Position numbers and translations under genes: made by a program. Of a stretch of 55,564 nt of DNA, positions 16,979 to 25,939 are shown piece after piece (positions within the stretch are counted from its first letter, which is position 1; every line of letters starts with the position of its first letter). The notes beneath the pieces were generated by a model. The model saw only the letters and a list, made by a program, of their open reading frames with translations. It was not told where the DNA came from and did not search any database. The stretch lies in contig NZ_APHY01000025.1 of the NCBI RefSeq assembly GCF_000417505.1, positions 3 to 55,566 of the forward strand, given 5' to 3'. Source of the DNA: Megasphaera sp. NM10. Lineage in GTDB: Bacteria > Bacillota > Negativicutes > Veillonellales > Megasphaeraceae.

Positions 16979-18672
16979 TTCCCTTCACCTCCCAATACCA
17001 TCTGGTCCAGGCGCTTGCCGCCGGGAACCATGGGATAGACATTTTCATCAGCCGGGATGAAGACGTCGAGCAGTGCCGGCCCTTCCGTCTTGAACAGGGC
17101 TTCTACGGCTTTAGCCAGGTCTTCCGGCTTATGGACGGCCGTCCCGGGAACCCCCATGGACGCGGATACGGCTGTCAAATCGGGGTTATCCCCAATCAGC
17201 GATTCAGCGCAGTGGCCGTTGTAGAACAAGCGCTGCCACTGGTTGACCATGCCCAGGACGTTGTTGTGGAGGACGATGGTCTTGACATCGACGCCATATT
17301 TATGAAGAGTGGCGAATTCCTGGCAGTTCATCATGATACTGCCGTCGCCAGTGAATAAGACGACTTTCGACTTGGGACAGCCCAGCTTGGCACCGAGGGC
17401 AGCCGGCAGGCCATAGCCCATAGTACCCAGACCGCCAGAGGTAACGAAGCGGCGGGGCTTATTCAAATCGAAGAACTGAGCTGCCCACATCTGGTGCTGG
17501 CCGACGTCGGTAACGACGATGGTGTCGTCGTCGGTCCACTTCTGGACCTCTTCAAAGAGCTTCTGCGGCGAAACGGCATCGGGAAGGTCCCGCGTGGCAA
17601 AGGGATGAGCGGCCTTCATATCGAGGACGAAAGTCCGCCATTCACCATAGCGGTCCGCCAGATGCGTTTCATGAGCTGCCAGCTTTTCGTCGAGGAGCGG
17701 CAGGGACCAGCGGAGGTCGCCGTTGACGCTGATGTCGGCGTGGACGATTTTATTGATTTCTACTTTATCGATATCGAAGTGGACGATCTGCGCGTTCGGC
17801 GCGAAATTTTCGACGTCGCCAGTGACGCGGTCATCGAATCGGGCGCCGATGGCGACCAGGAGGTCGCATTTCGTAACGGCCATATTGGCAGCGTACGAGC
17901 CATGCATGCCGACCATGCCCAGGTGGGCGTCATACGTATCGGGGACGCAGCCCTTGCCCATGAGGGTCGTGACGACAGGGACATGCATCTGCTGGACGAT
18001 GTGCTTCAAGCGGTCCGACATGTTGGAAAGGACGACGCCGCCACCGGTGAGGATGACCGGGCGCTTTGCCTTTTCAATGGCTTCGACGGCGTGGTCGACA
18101 TCGGCTTCATTGCCGACGTGATGGCCCTGGTAGCCGCGCAGATGGACTTCTTCGGGATATTCAAATTCAAAAGGTGTATCGAATACATCCTTGGCAATAT
18201 CGACAAGGACCGGCCCGGGCCGGCCTGTGGTTGCGATGTAAAAGGCTTCTTTCAAGACCCGGGGCAATTCCTTGACGTTCTTCACTAAATAGTTGTGTTT
18301 CGTAATCGGCGTGGTAATACCGGAGATATCAGCTTCCTGGAAGGAATCGCGCCCGATAAGGGGCGTTGCTACCTGGCCGCTGATGACGACGAGGGGAATG
18401 GAATCCATGTTGGCCGTGGCAATGCCTGTAACCATGTTGCAGACGCCAGGACCGGACGTAGCAAAGCAGACACCGGGCTTGCCCGTAGCGCGGGCATAGC
18501 CGTCAGCGGCGTGGACAGCTCCCTGTTCGTGGCCTGTCAGGACATGGGGAAATTTGGCTTTATATAATTCATCATATAATGTCAGGACAGCCCCGCCGGG
18601 ATAGCCGAAGACGACTTGTACCTGTTCACGTTTCAAGCATTCGATCACTGCTTGTGCTCCGGTCATTTTCAT
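16975..18672 (-). CDS. ilvB: Acetolactate synthase large (catalytic) subunit
   Basis: Thiamine-diphosphate enzyme condensing pyruvate with pyruvate or 2-ketobutyrate, the first common step to valine, leucine and isoleucine. The 565-residue protein shows the catalytic glutamate in LTGHEQGAVHAADGYA, the FAD-binding central domain, and the C-terminal ThDP motif beginning GDGSIMMNCQEF and ending at HNN. I start it at 18672 (MKMTGAQ), behind GAGGTG; the first ATG of the open frame lacks an RBS. It sits between ilvC (145 bp upstream) and ilvN (overlapping). Confidence 0.95.
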   Translation of the reverse strand: MKMTGAQAVIECLKREQVQVVFGYPGGAVLTLYDELYKAKFPHVLTGHEQGAVHAADGYARATGKPGVCFATSGPGVCNMVTGIATANMDSIPLVVISGQVATPLIGRDSFQEADISGITTPITKHNYLVKNVKELPRVLKEAFYIATTGRPGPVLVDIAKDVFDTPFEFEYPEEVHLRGYQGHHVGNEADVDHAVEAIEKAKRPVILTGGGVVLSNMSDRLKHIVQQMHVPVVTTLMGKGCVPDTYDAHLGMVGMHGSYAANMAVTKCDLLVAIGARFDDRVTGDVENFAPNAQIVHFDIDKVEINKIVHADISVNGDLRWSLPLLDEKLAAHETHLADRYGEWRTFVLDMKAAHPFATRDLPDAVSPQKLFEEVQKWTDDDTIVVTDVGQHQMWAAQFFDLNKPRRFVTSGGLGTMGYGLPAALGAKLGCPKSKVVLFTGDGSIMMNCQEFATLHKYGVDVKTIVLHNNVLGMVNQWQRLFYNGHCAESLIGDNPDLTAVSASMGVPGTAVHKPEDLAKAVEALFKTEGPALLDVFIPADENVYPMVPGGKRLDQMVLGGEGK

Positions 18673-18744
18673 CTCATTCACCTCATCATAAAACATGACT
18701 CATACTTACAAAGAAGCTATTCTTCAATCAACCTGCTTCTTGGG

Positions 18745-18812
18745 TTTGATGTCTGAAGTTTGATGTTAAAAGTTATTTCCAACTTCAAACTCCAAACATC
18801 CAACTTCAAACT
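18745..18812. repeat. Low-complexity AACTTCAAACTCCAAACATC repeat between ilvC and ilvB
   Basis: Words of the type AACTTCAAACT and CCAAACATCC alternate, with the mirror form GTCTGAAGTTTGATG at the left side. The style is similar to the ACAAACT blocks of the composite repeats, though the sequence differs. The left and right parts can pair (GAAGTTTGATG with CATCCAACTTC), so the spacer RNA may fold. Confidence 0.5.
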
Positions 18813-18817
18813 ATGTC

Positions 18818-19876
<1,059 letters not shown>

Positions 19877-19900
19877 TTAGAGATTCGTCGAAAGAGGCCA

Positions 19901-20205
19901 ACAAAAAAAACTCCGCCCCTCACTGAGGGACGGAGTACTATTCCGCGATACCACCCTGATTCCCGGCGCATTACTGCAGCCAGGCTCTCTACAACGTACC
20001 AACATACGCGTTTCCTATAACGTGGAAAAATCGTCAGTGCTTAATCTTGCTTCAGCACTTCTCTTCGGGGATGATTTTCAATCGCCATTCATTACCGGCT
20101 CGCACCAGCCGCCGGTTCTCTGGGAATGTCCGGACGAACTACTCTTTCCCGTCATCAGATTTCACTATATGCTTTTGCGAGCCTTTATCGTTGTGGCCCG
20201 TTTGA
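19901..20205 (-). ncRNA. T-box leader riboswitch, Ile (AUC) specifier
   Basis: Minus strand: the T-box AGGGTGGTATCGCGG (19943-19957) is followed by a terminator stem (19911-19935) with a U8 tail. In stem I the lower helix CGGG/CCCG encloses AGAGUAGU on the 5' side and TTGAAAATCATC on the 3' side. This places AUC (isoleucine) in the specifier position at 20073-20075. An isoleucine specifier agrees with the downstream ilv operon. Uncharged tRNA-Ile should stabilise the antiterminator and allow transcription. Confidence 0.9.
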
Positions 20206-20218
20206 AAAGCTTGAACAC

Positions 20219-20247
20219 ATTCTACAAAATGCCGTGCTGTTTGTCAA
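20219..20247 (-). promoter_or_regulatory. Promoter of the ilvCBND operon
   Basis: Minus-strand TTGACA and TAGAAT with a 17-base spacer, just upstream of the T-box leader. Confidence 0.75.
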
Positions 20248-20305
20248 TGCTTTTTTGGAATTTTTCCGAAAAAAGTTTGGTTAAACGTTTACTTGCCTAA
20301 GATTC

Positions 20306-21541
20306 TTAAGCCTTGCGATTGCCCAGATACCATTTCACAAACTGCTGAGCAATGCGGCCATTGCGGCCGGAATGTTCCATTTCCCAGCGGACGCCTTCGA
20401 CACGAAGCTCTTCCGGGTCCAGGGTAATGCCGGCTTTTTTCAGCTCATGGGCGATGATCTGCAAGTATTCATCCTGCGTCGGCGCCGAGTAATGGAGGAT
20501 GAGGCCGAAGCGGTCCGACAGGGAAATCGACTCGTTCGTGCTGTCATCGCGGTAGACTTCGTCCAGTTCGTCGTTGCGGTCGTGCCACGTTTCCTTCAAG
20601 AGGTGGCGACGGTTCGATGTTGCATAAATAAGCACGTTTTTCGGCTGTGGCGTGACGCCGCCGTCGATGGCCGACTTGAGGTATTTATACTCTTTTTCAT
20701 TTTCATCGAAGGACAAATCATCCAAGAAGAGGATGAACTTCTTGCTGCCGATGTCGCCGAGTTTTTCCATGAGCTGCTGCAGATTGTGGAGCTGGCCGCG
20801 CTGGACCTGGATGAGGCGCAGGCCCTGTTCATGGTAGCGGCAGACCAGGGCTTTGACAGCCGTCGACTTGCCCGTCCCGCGGGAACCCGTCAAGAGGACG
20901 TTATTGGCCGCCCGGTCAGCCAGAAAGGCCGTCGTATTGGCCAGGAGCTTTTCTTTCTGAGCCGCATAGCCGATGAGGTCATCCCAGGCAAGATGGGGGA
21001 AATTCTCGATGCCTACGAGGTCCCCGTCTTCACCGATGCGGAAGGCCATGAACTGTGCCAGTTTGCCCCGGCCGTATACTGCATAATGATGCAGTAAGAC
21101 TTTCGTCGCTTCTTCTGGCGTCGACGCTGCCATGAGGGCCGTTTCCAGGGTCTGGACATAGCCGTAAACTTTGGGGACAGCCGGTTCGTAGTTGTCGAGG
21201 AAATCGACGCCGAGGAAGTCGGAAGCGGCCTTTTGCAGATACGGCCAGAGCAGAGTCATATCCAAGAGCAGGGCCTTGGTCATGCCCGTGCCGGCCTTGC
21301 CCAACCGTTCAATGGCTTCGGCAGCGACCGTATCGCCTTCCCCCAAGAGATAGAGGAAATACTGGCGCAGGATATTGCCGCTGAGGCCCAGCTGTTCCGC
21401 CCGTTCCAAGAGGACCGCTGCCGCTTCATGCTTGCCAAAGGGATTATCCCCCTGTTCCTGGACGGCCAGCAGGGCCTTGATGACGGGATCCTGTAAAAAA
21501 TTGCGGCATACGACGAGGCCGCGCAGACTTTTATTTTCCAT
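20306..21541 (-). CDS. DUF815-family AAA+ ATPase
   Basis: 411 residues. The N-terminal half (about 1-200) is helical and specific to the family; the C-terminal half is an AAA+ domain with Walker A GSRGTGKST (about 220), Walker B FILFLDDLSF and the sensor-1-like IYATSNRRHL. DUF815 proteins are widespread in Firmicutes and proteobacteria and their function is not established; a chaperone or remodelling role is commonly supposed. The ATG at 21541 follows AGGGAGG. It lies about 120 bp downstream of folP on the same strand, and no terminator is visible between them. Confidence 0.85.
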   Translation of the reverse strand: MENKSLRGLVVCRNFLQDPVIKALLAVQEQGDNPFGKHEAAAVLLERAEQLGLSGNILRQYFLYLLGEGDTVAAEAIERLGKAGTGMTKALLLDMTLLWPYLQKAASDFLGVDFLDNYEPAVPKVYGYVQTLETALMAASTPEEATKVLLHHYAVYGRGKLAQFMAFRIGEDGDLVGIENFPHLAWDDLIGYAAQKEKLLANTTAFLADRAANNVLLTGSRGTGKSTAVKALVCRYHEQGLRLIQVQRGQLHNLQQLMEKLGDIGSKKFILFLDDLSFDENEKEYKYLKSAIDGGVTPQPKNVLIYATSNRRHLLKETWHDRNDELDEVYRDDSTNESISLSDRFGLILHYSAPTQDEYLQIIAHELKKAGITLDPEELRVEGVRWEMEHSGRNGRIAQQFVKWYLGNRKA

Positions 21542-21658
21542 GTAGAAACCTCCCTATCAGCTTATATACATTTGAGCCATTATACCGCCGCCAGGCCACG
21601 GCAGTCAAGGAAGTTCCGTCATATTTATACAGTAAAAGGTTTTACCTGACTAATTTAT

Positions 21659-22486
21659 CTAACGCAGAGCATCGGCCATCTGGCACATGCGGACGATGGG
21701 TTTGACGTCATGGACGCGGACAATCGCGCAGCCGGCCAGGACGCCAGCGACACAGGTCGTCCCGGTCCCTTCCATCCGTTCCGTAACCGGCAGGTCGAGG
21801 ATCTTGCCGATAAAGCCCTTGCGGCTCGTCCCCAGGAGCATGGGATACGGCAGGCCTGTCAGATCCCGCAAGTGCTTCATGACGTAGACATTCTGGTCAA
21901 AGGTCTTGCCAAAGCCGATGCCCGGGTCGGTGATGATCTGGTCCTGGCTCATGCCGGCCTGGTCTGCAATGATGGCCGAGCGGATGAAGAAGCGCTTCAT
22001 ATCCTCGATGATGTCGCCGTATTCTGTACCGTCCTGGTTATGCATGACGACGACAGGAACGCCGTATTTTGCGGCTACAGCGGCCATCTGTCCCGGTTCC
22101 GGCGCATACTGGAGGCCCCAGATATCATTCATGATATGGGCACCCGTACGCATGGCATAGTCTGCCGTTTCAGCCTTATACGTATCGACAGAAATGGGGA
22201 CCGGGCAGGCTTTGACAAGGCGCGGCAAAATCGTTTCCAGCCGGGAAATCTCTTCGGCTGCCGAAATCGGCGTAAAACCCGGCCGTGACGATTCGGCGCC
22301 GATGTCGATGATATCCGCCCCTTCGGCTACCATTTCTTCCATGTGCTTCAAGGCTACATCGGCATTATTCCATTTCCCGCCATCAGAAAAAGAGTCAGGC
22401 GTATAATTGAGGACGCCCATGACCAGCGTCCGTTCCCCGACAGTCAGGGATTTTCCATCTTTCCAATGATAATGACGAACTTCCAC
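21659..22486 (-). CDS. folP: Dihydropteroate synthase
   Basis: Joins p-aminobenzoate to 6-hydroxymethyl-dihydropterin diphosphate in folate synthesis; it is the sulfonamide target. The 275-residue TIM-barrel protein has the two PROSITE-type signatures MGVLNYTPDSFSDGG and DIGAESSRPG, plus the GTSRKGFIG loop. I start it at the GTG at 22486, because GGGAGG is correctly spaced there; the ATG 18 bases upstream overlaps the RBS. No other folate genes are adjacent. A terminator-like hairpin directly upstream suggests attenuation. Confidence 0.92.
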   Translation of the reverse strand: MEVRHYHWKDGKSLTVGERTLVMGVLNYTPDSFSDGGKWNNADVALKHMEEMVAEGADIIDIGAESSRPGFTPISAAEEISRLETILPRLVKACPVPISVDTYKAETADYAMRTGAHIMNDIWGLQYAPEPGQMAAVAAKYGVPVVVMHNQDGTEYGDIIEDMKRFFIRSAIIADQAGMSQDQIITDPGIGFGKTFDQNVYVMKHLRDLTGLPYPMLLGTSRKGFIGKILDLPVTERMEGTGTTCVAGVLAGCAIVRVHDVKPIVRMCQMADALR

Positions 22487-22501
22487 AATAATTCCTCCCA
22501 A

Positions 22502-22552
22502 CAAAAAAAGAGATAACGAAGGCGCCCAAAAGGACGCACAGTCGTTATCTCT
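22502..22552 (-). terminator. Intrinsic terminator in the folP leader (possible attenuator)
   Basis: On the minus strand AGAGATAACGA and TCGTTATCTCT form an 11-bp stem around a GC-rich inner part and are followed by U7. It ends only about 15 bases before the folP start codon and lies after the folP promoter, so it must be bypassed for expression. A small GTAAC/GTTAC hairpin precedes it. I do not recognise a known riboswitch. Confidence 0.65.
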
Positions 22553-22588
22553 AAAAAATCAAGTCCGTAACCTGTACGTTACCCGTTC

Positions 22589-22617
22589 ATTATAGCAAAA
22601 GAAGCGTATCCTCACAA
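22589..22617 (-). promoter_or_regulatory. Promoter of folP
   Basis: Minus-strand TTGTGA and a perfect TATAAT with a 17-base spacer, upstream of the leader hairpins. Confidence 0.65.
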
Positions 22618-22658
22618 GTAAACGAAAAATCCAACTACTATACTAGTTAGAATTCCTA

Positions 22659-22702
22659 TTTTCCATAATTCATACTAGTATAATAGTATGAATTATGGAA
22701 AA
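22659..22702. promoter_or_regulatory. 19-bp perfect palindrome with a repeated half, upstream of the DUF4143 ATPase
   Basis: TTTTCCATAATTCATACTA and its exact reverse complement flank the 6-base loop GTATAA. The segment ATACTAGTATAATAGTAT recurs with one change at 22710-22727 (ATACTGGTATAATAGTAT), and each copy contains a TATAAT. The layout suggests tandem promoters under an operator. Confidence 0.55.
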
Positions 22703-22758
22703 CTGTAAAATATACTGGTATAATAGTATAAATAGTTTTTCAGAAAGGATGGGATACC

Positions 22759-23961
22759 ATGATTCAGCGCGAATATTACATGAAACAAATCAGACCGTTC
22801 ATTAACACGGATCTCATAAAGGTATTGACAGGAATACGCCGCAGCGGAAAATCAGTCATGCTGCAATTAATCCAGGAAGAACTATTATCTCAACAAGTCC
22901 GTCCTGATCAAATGATAAGCCTAAATTTTGAAGATTTGGCCAATCTCCCCTTGTGCCAACCCATGGCACTCTATCAATGGATTGCAGACAAAGCAGCTGC
23001 CATAAAAGGAAAAATATACATTTTTTTAGATGAAATACAAGAAGTGACGAATTGGGAACGGGTCATCAACTCCCTGCGTGTCGCTTTCGATGTCGATATT
23101 TATCTTACCGGTTCAAATGCTAAGCTGCTTTCTGGGGAACTTTCCACCTATTTAGCCGGCCGCTATGTTCAATTCGTCATTTATCCTTTTTCTTATCAAG
23201 AATTTATATTAGCAAATCAATTAGACGATACCCCGCAAGCCTTCCAAAAATACCTACTCTTCGGCGGGATGCCTTTCTTAATGAATCTCCATTTCCAAGA
23301 AGGCCCATCTCGTCAGTATTTGCAGGATATGTACAATTCCGTAATTTTAAAGGATATTGTCCAACGGAATAATCTGCGCGACGTCGATTTATTAGAGCGC
23401 ATCATCGGATATGCCCTCAGCAGTATCGGCCACGTTTTCAGTGCTTCTAACATTACAAAATACTTGAAAAGTGAACATCGAAAAGTTTCCAACGATACCG
23501 TATTGAATTACCTGAATGCTTGTACAACAGCTTATTTATTCTATAAAATCCCCCGCCAAGATTTATTAGGGAAGAAACTGCTTTCTATCAATGAAAAGTA
23601 CTATGTCGTTGACCATGGCCTGCGAGAAGCCGTATATGGCCACAATGCCCGCGATATCGACCAAATATTAGAAAACATTGTCTGCTTGGAATTATTGCGC
23701 CGCGGCTATACGGTAACGATTGGCAAAACAGGAAATTTTGAAGTCGATTTCATTGCCGAAAAAGGAAATCGAAAATGTTATGTCCAGGTCACATATTTAC
23801 TCGCTTCACCAGAAACTATCGAACGCGAATTCCGTGTATATAAAGACATAAAAGACAATTATCCCAAATACGTCGTTTCTATGGACGAACTCGACTTTAG
23901 CCAGGATGGAATCCAGCACTATAATATTCGTAAATTTTTGCGACTCCCTCGTGATTATTAA
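22759..23961 (+). CDS. ATP-binding protein with DUF4143 domain
   Basis: 400 residues: an N-terminal AAA-type ATPase (Walker A GIRRSGKS near residue 27, Walker B IFLDEIQEV near 90, then TGSNAKLLS), a winged-helix-like middle, and a C-terminal DUF4143 region containing EVDFIAEKG, a motif of PD-(D/E)XK-like nuclease folds. Such genes are common solitary accessory genes in gut anaerobes; their role is unknown, with defence or toxin-like functions often suggested. Its codon use is markedly more AT-rich than its neighbours, and it has its own AT-rich palindromic control region, both signs of transfer. The RBS GAAAGGATGGG precedes the ATG. Confidence 0.85.
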   Translation: MIQREYYMKQIRPFINTDLIKVLTGIRRSGKSVMLQLIQEELLSQQVRPDQMISLNFEDLANLPLCQPMALYQWIADKAAAIKGKIYIFLDEIQEVTNWERVINSLRVAFDVDIYLTGSNAKLLSGELSTYLAGRYVQFVIYPFSYQEFILANQLDDTPQAFQKYLLFGGMPFLMNLHFQEGPSRQYLQDMYNSVILKDIVQRNNLRDVDLLERIIGYALSSIGHVFSASNITKYLKSEHRKVSNDTVLNYLNACTTAYLFYKIPRQDLLGKKLLSINEKYYVVDHGLREAVYGHNARDIDQILENIVCLELLRRGYTVTIGKTGNFEVDFIAEKGNRKCYVQVTYLLASPETIEREFRVYKDIKDNYPKYVVSMDELDFSQDGIQHYNIRKFLRLPRDY

Positions 23962-24060
23962 ATATGTGAAAAATGGCAGTTTGTTGACGTAAAGTAACTT
24001 CATGATATACTAAAGATGGTTTTATCTTTATGGTTTCTATGCAAAGGGGGATTCATCATA

Positions 24061-24834
24061 ATGAAAAAAACGCCTGTTATCTTCACCGGTCATGGCAGTC
24101 CGATGCTGGCTATCGATGAAAACGACTTGACGCGCGAAATGCAGCGCGTCGGCGCAGACGTTCTAACCAGTGAGGACAGACCGAAAGCCATCCTGGCCAT
24201 CTCGGCCCATTGGTATGTCCCAGGCACGTATATCCAGAGTGCCGACAAGCCGCGTCAAATCTACGACATGTACGGCTTCCCAGAAGAGCTCTATCAGCTC
24301 CAATACCCAGCCAAGGGCTGTTCGGAACTGACCCAGGACGTCTGCCAGCTTTTGGGCAATGACGTTTCTATCGACGATTCATGGGGTATCGATCACGGAA
24401 CATGGAGTGTTATGGTCCACATGTTCCCCAACGCGCCCATCCCAGTCGTCCAGCTTTCTGTAAACAGCACGTTTACACCGGACCAATGCTTTGAACTCGG
24501 CCAGAAACTCGCCCCGCTCCGAGAAAAAGGCTACCTCATCTGGGCCAGTGGCAACATCGTCCACAACCTGCGCCGCGTCGAATGGAACAAGCGCGGCGGC
24601 TCCGAAGCAGCCAAACACTTCAACCAGGATATCGTCGATAATGTCATCGCCGGCAACATCGACAACATCATCCACTACGAAAACCACGAACACGCAGCCT
24701 ACGCCGTGCCGACACCGGAACACTACCTGCCCCTGCTCTATTGCCTGGGCGCCGCCGGAACGGATAAAGCTACACCATTCAATAATACCTGCACCTTAGG
24801 ATCCATGGCTATGACCGGATTCGTCTGGGCGTGA
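24061..24834 (+). CDS. DODA-type extradiol ring-opening dioxygenase family protein (YgiD-like)
   Basis: 257 residues of the LigB/DODA superfamily, non-heme metal enzymes that include 4,5-DOPA dioxygenase. The expected metal ligands are visible in FTGHGSPMLA, AISAHWYVPG and IDHGTWSVMVHMFP. It may act on a catechol-type compound; in a strict anaerobe a true oxygenase reaction is doubtful, so the physiological role is open. I start it at 24061 behind AAAGGGGG. It stands alone and is followed by a terminator and composite repeat copy 3. Confidence 0.85.
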   Translation: MKKTPVIFTGHGSPMLAIDENDLTREMQRVGADVLTSEDRPKAILAISAHWYVPGTYIQSADKPRQIYDMYGFPEELYQLQYPAKGCSELTQDVCQLLGNDVSIDDSWGIDHGTWSVMVHMFPNAPIPVVQLSVNSTFTPDQCFELGQKLAPLREKGYLIWASGNIVHNLRRVEWNKRGGSEAAKHFNQDIVDNVIAGNIDNIIHYENHEHAAYAVPTPEHYLPLLYCLGAAGTDKATPFNNTCTLGSMAMTGFVWA

Positions 24835-25018
24835 AAAAAGGGCTTGTCATCATACGACAAGCCCTTTTTGAGTTGTTAGTGGCTAGTGGTTCGGGGTTAG
24901 CGGATAGTTTTAAATTTAAAGGTTTTCTCTGCAAACTACAAACTCTGTGCTACAAACTATAAAGTAAACGGGGCCTCGCATGATGACAAAATTCTTCGTG
25001 CGACAGCCCCTTTTATAA
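24834..25018. repeat. Composite intergenic repeat, copy 3 (with two terminators)
   Basis: It opens with the hairpin GGGCTTGTC/GACAAGCCC (24840-24864) and T5, followed by TTAGTGGCTAGTGGTTCGG words, TTTTAAATTTAAAG, a run of ACAAACTACAAACTC words, and finally CCTCGCATGATGACA...CTTCGTGCGACAGCCCC ending in TTTT. The last part can form a second hairpin (GGGGC and TCGCA pairing with TGCGA and GCCCC). Copies at 363-533 and 13465-13645 share the same order. Confidence 0.78.
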
Positions 25019-25020
25019 AT

Positions 25021-25500
25021 TCAACGCGGCCCCATAAACCGATTGCCGTTAAGGTGAATCATGTGATCTGGTTCATCGGCAATCCAAACTTCGGTTTCCC
25101 AAGCTAAGTCCGCCACAAAACGTTTGTAGACGGTTACATCAGGAAAAGCGGTAACATAGATTTTCCCGCTCGTGACCTGCTGAGTCATAGCTTCCAATTC
25201 TTGTAAGCGTTTAGGACTCATAGGACCCACGGAGGTCACGGCTTCAACAAAGTAAATCCAGTCGACGTCCTTGCAATACAGGATGACATCGGGCAACTTA
25301 TCATGTTCTGTCAGAGCAATTCCTAATTGTTTCAGTAACGTCTGGTTTTCCACTAAGTTTTTATTAGTCGTATCACCAACATACAAGCAAATAGCCCCTG
25401 GTGCAAAGCGCGGTGCAAATTCTTCCAAGATAGCTTTTTGTAAGGCATTATGCTTACCTGGTGAAAAAGTATAGGCCGTCTCATTAATCATGACTGGCAT
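25021..25500 (-). CDS. BsuBI/PstI-type restriction endonuclease, C-terminal catalytic part
   Basis: 159 residues matching the catalytic domain of BsuBI/PstI endonucleases (recognition CTGCAG in the prototypes): GDTTNKNLVE, KLPDVILYCKDVDWIYFVEA (acidic and Lys/Glu catalytic region), TSVGPMSPKR, VTAFPD, and the C-terminal AWETEVWIADEPDHMIHLNG. The ATG at 25500 has no convincing RBS. It is in a different frame from the N-terminal part, with the two joined at an A9 tract; removing one A would make a single 305-residue enzyme, the normal length. It therefore looks like the second half of one gene rather than an independent one. Reinitiation after the overlapping stop is an alternative. Confidence 0.8.
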   Translation of the reverse strand: MPVMINETAYTFSPGKHNALQKAILEEFAPRFAPGAICLYVGDTTNKNLVENQTLLKQLGIALTEHDKLPDVILYCKDVDWIYFVEAVTSVGPMSPKRLQELEAMTQQVTSGKIYVTAFPDVTVYKRFVADLAWETEVWIADEPDHMIHLNGNRFMGPR

Positions 25501-25939
25501 TTTCTGAACGTTTTTTTTTCGATGCGTAAATGGAAATCAGTGATTCGTGAACATCAGTAAATTCTTTCAAAGATTTTTCCCATAAGTCGGTGTGAAAAGT
25601 CTGCAAAAGGCGGACTGTTTCCTGAGTCAACCGATAGCGATAGTTGGGACTATTCGTCGCTTTTCCATTATCTTCAATCAAAGCGGCATTGCGAAAATGA
25701 TGCATAGCCTGCTTTCGGAACGTTTCCCGACTATTCTCTGCATAATCAACTTCATAATTCAGATTAACGAACTGAATTATATCGTGAATACGAATCCACT
25801 CATTGCTAGCCTGACACCAGTCATCATCAGGCCGTATATGAGCCAAAGCCAGCAAACTCAACGCACAAATAGGCGTTTGCTGGCGTTCGGGCATCCCAAT
25901 AGCTCTAAGAATGGCTTGAGCTTCGCTGATTTTTCCCAT
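25484..25939 (-). CDS. BsuBI/PstI-type restriction endonuclease, N-terminal part
   Basis: 151 residues, corresponding to the N-terminal helical/winged DNA-binding domain of BsuBI/PstI endonucleases (AQAILRAIGMPERQQTPICA, ALAHIRPDDDW, NSRETFRKQAMHHF). Its frame runs through an A9 tract (25511-25519) into SKKKRSENASHD and a stop 13 codons later. The start lies 35 bp inside the end of the methylase gene, so translation of endonuclease depends on the methylase, as usual for safe restriction systems. Together with the next part it makes a Type II P endonuclease that is currently out of frame. Confidence 0.8.
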   Translation of the reverse strand: MGKISEAQAILRAIGMPERQQTPICALSLLALAHIRPDDDWCQASNEWIRIHDIIQFVNLNYEVDYAENSRETFRKQAMHHFRNAALIEDNGKATNSPNYRYRLTQETVRLLQTFHTDLWEKSLKEFTDVHESLISIYASKKKRSENASHD

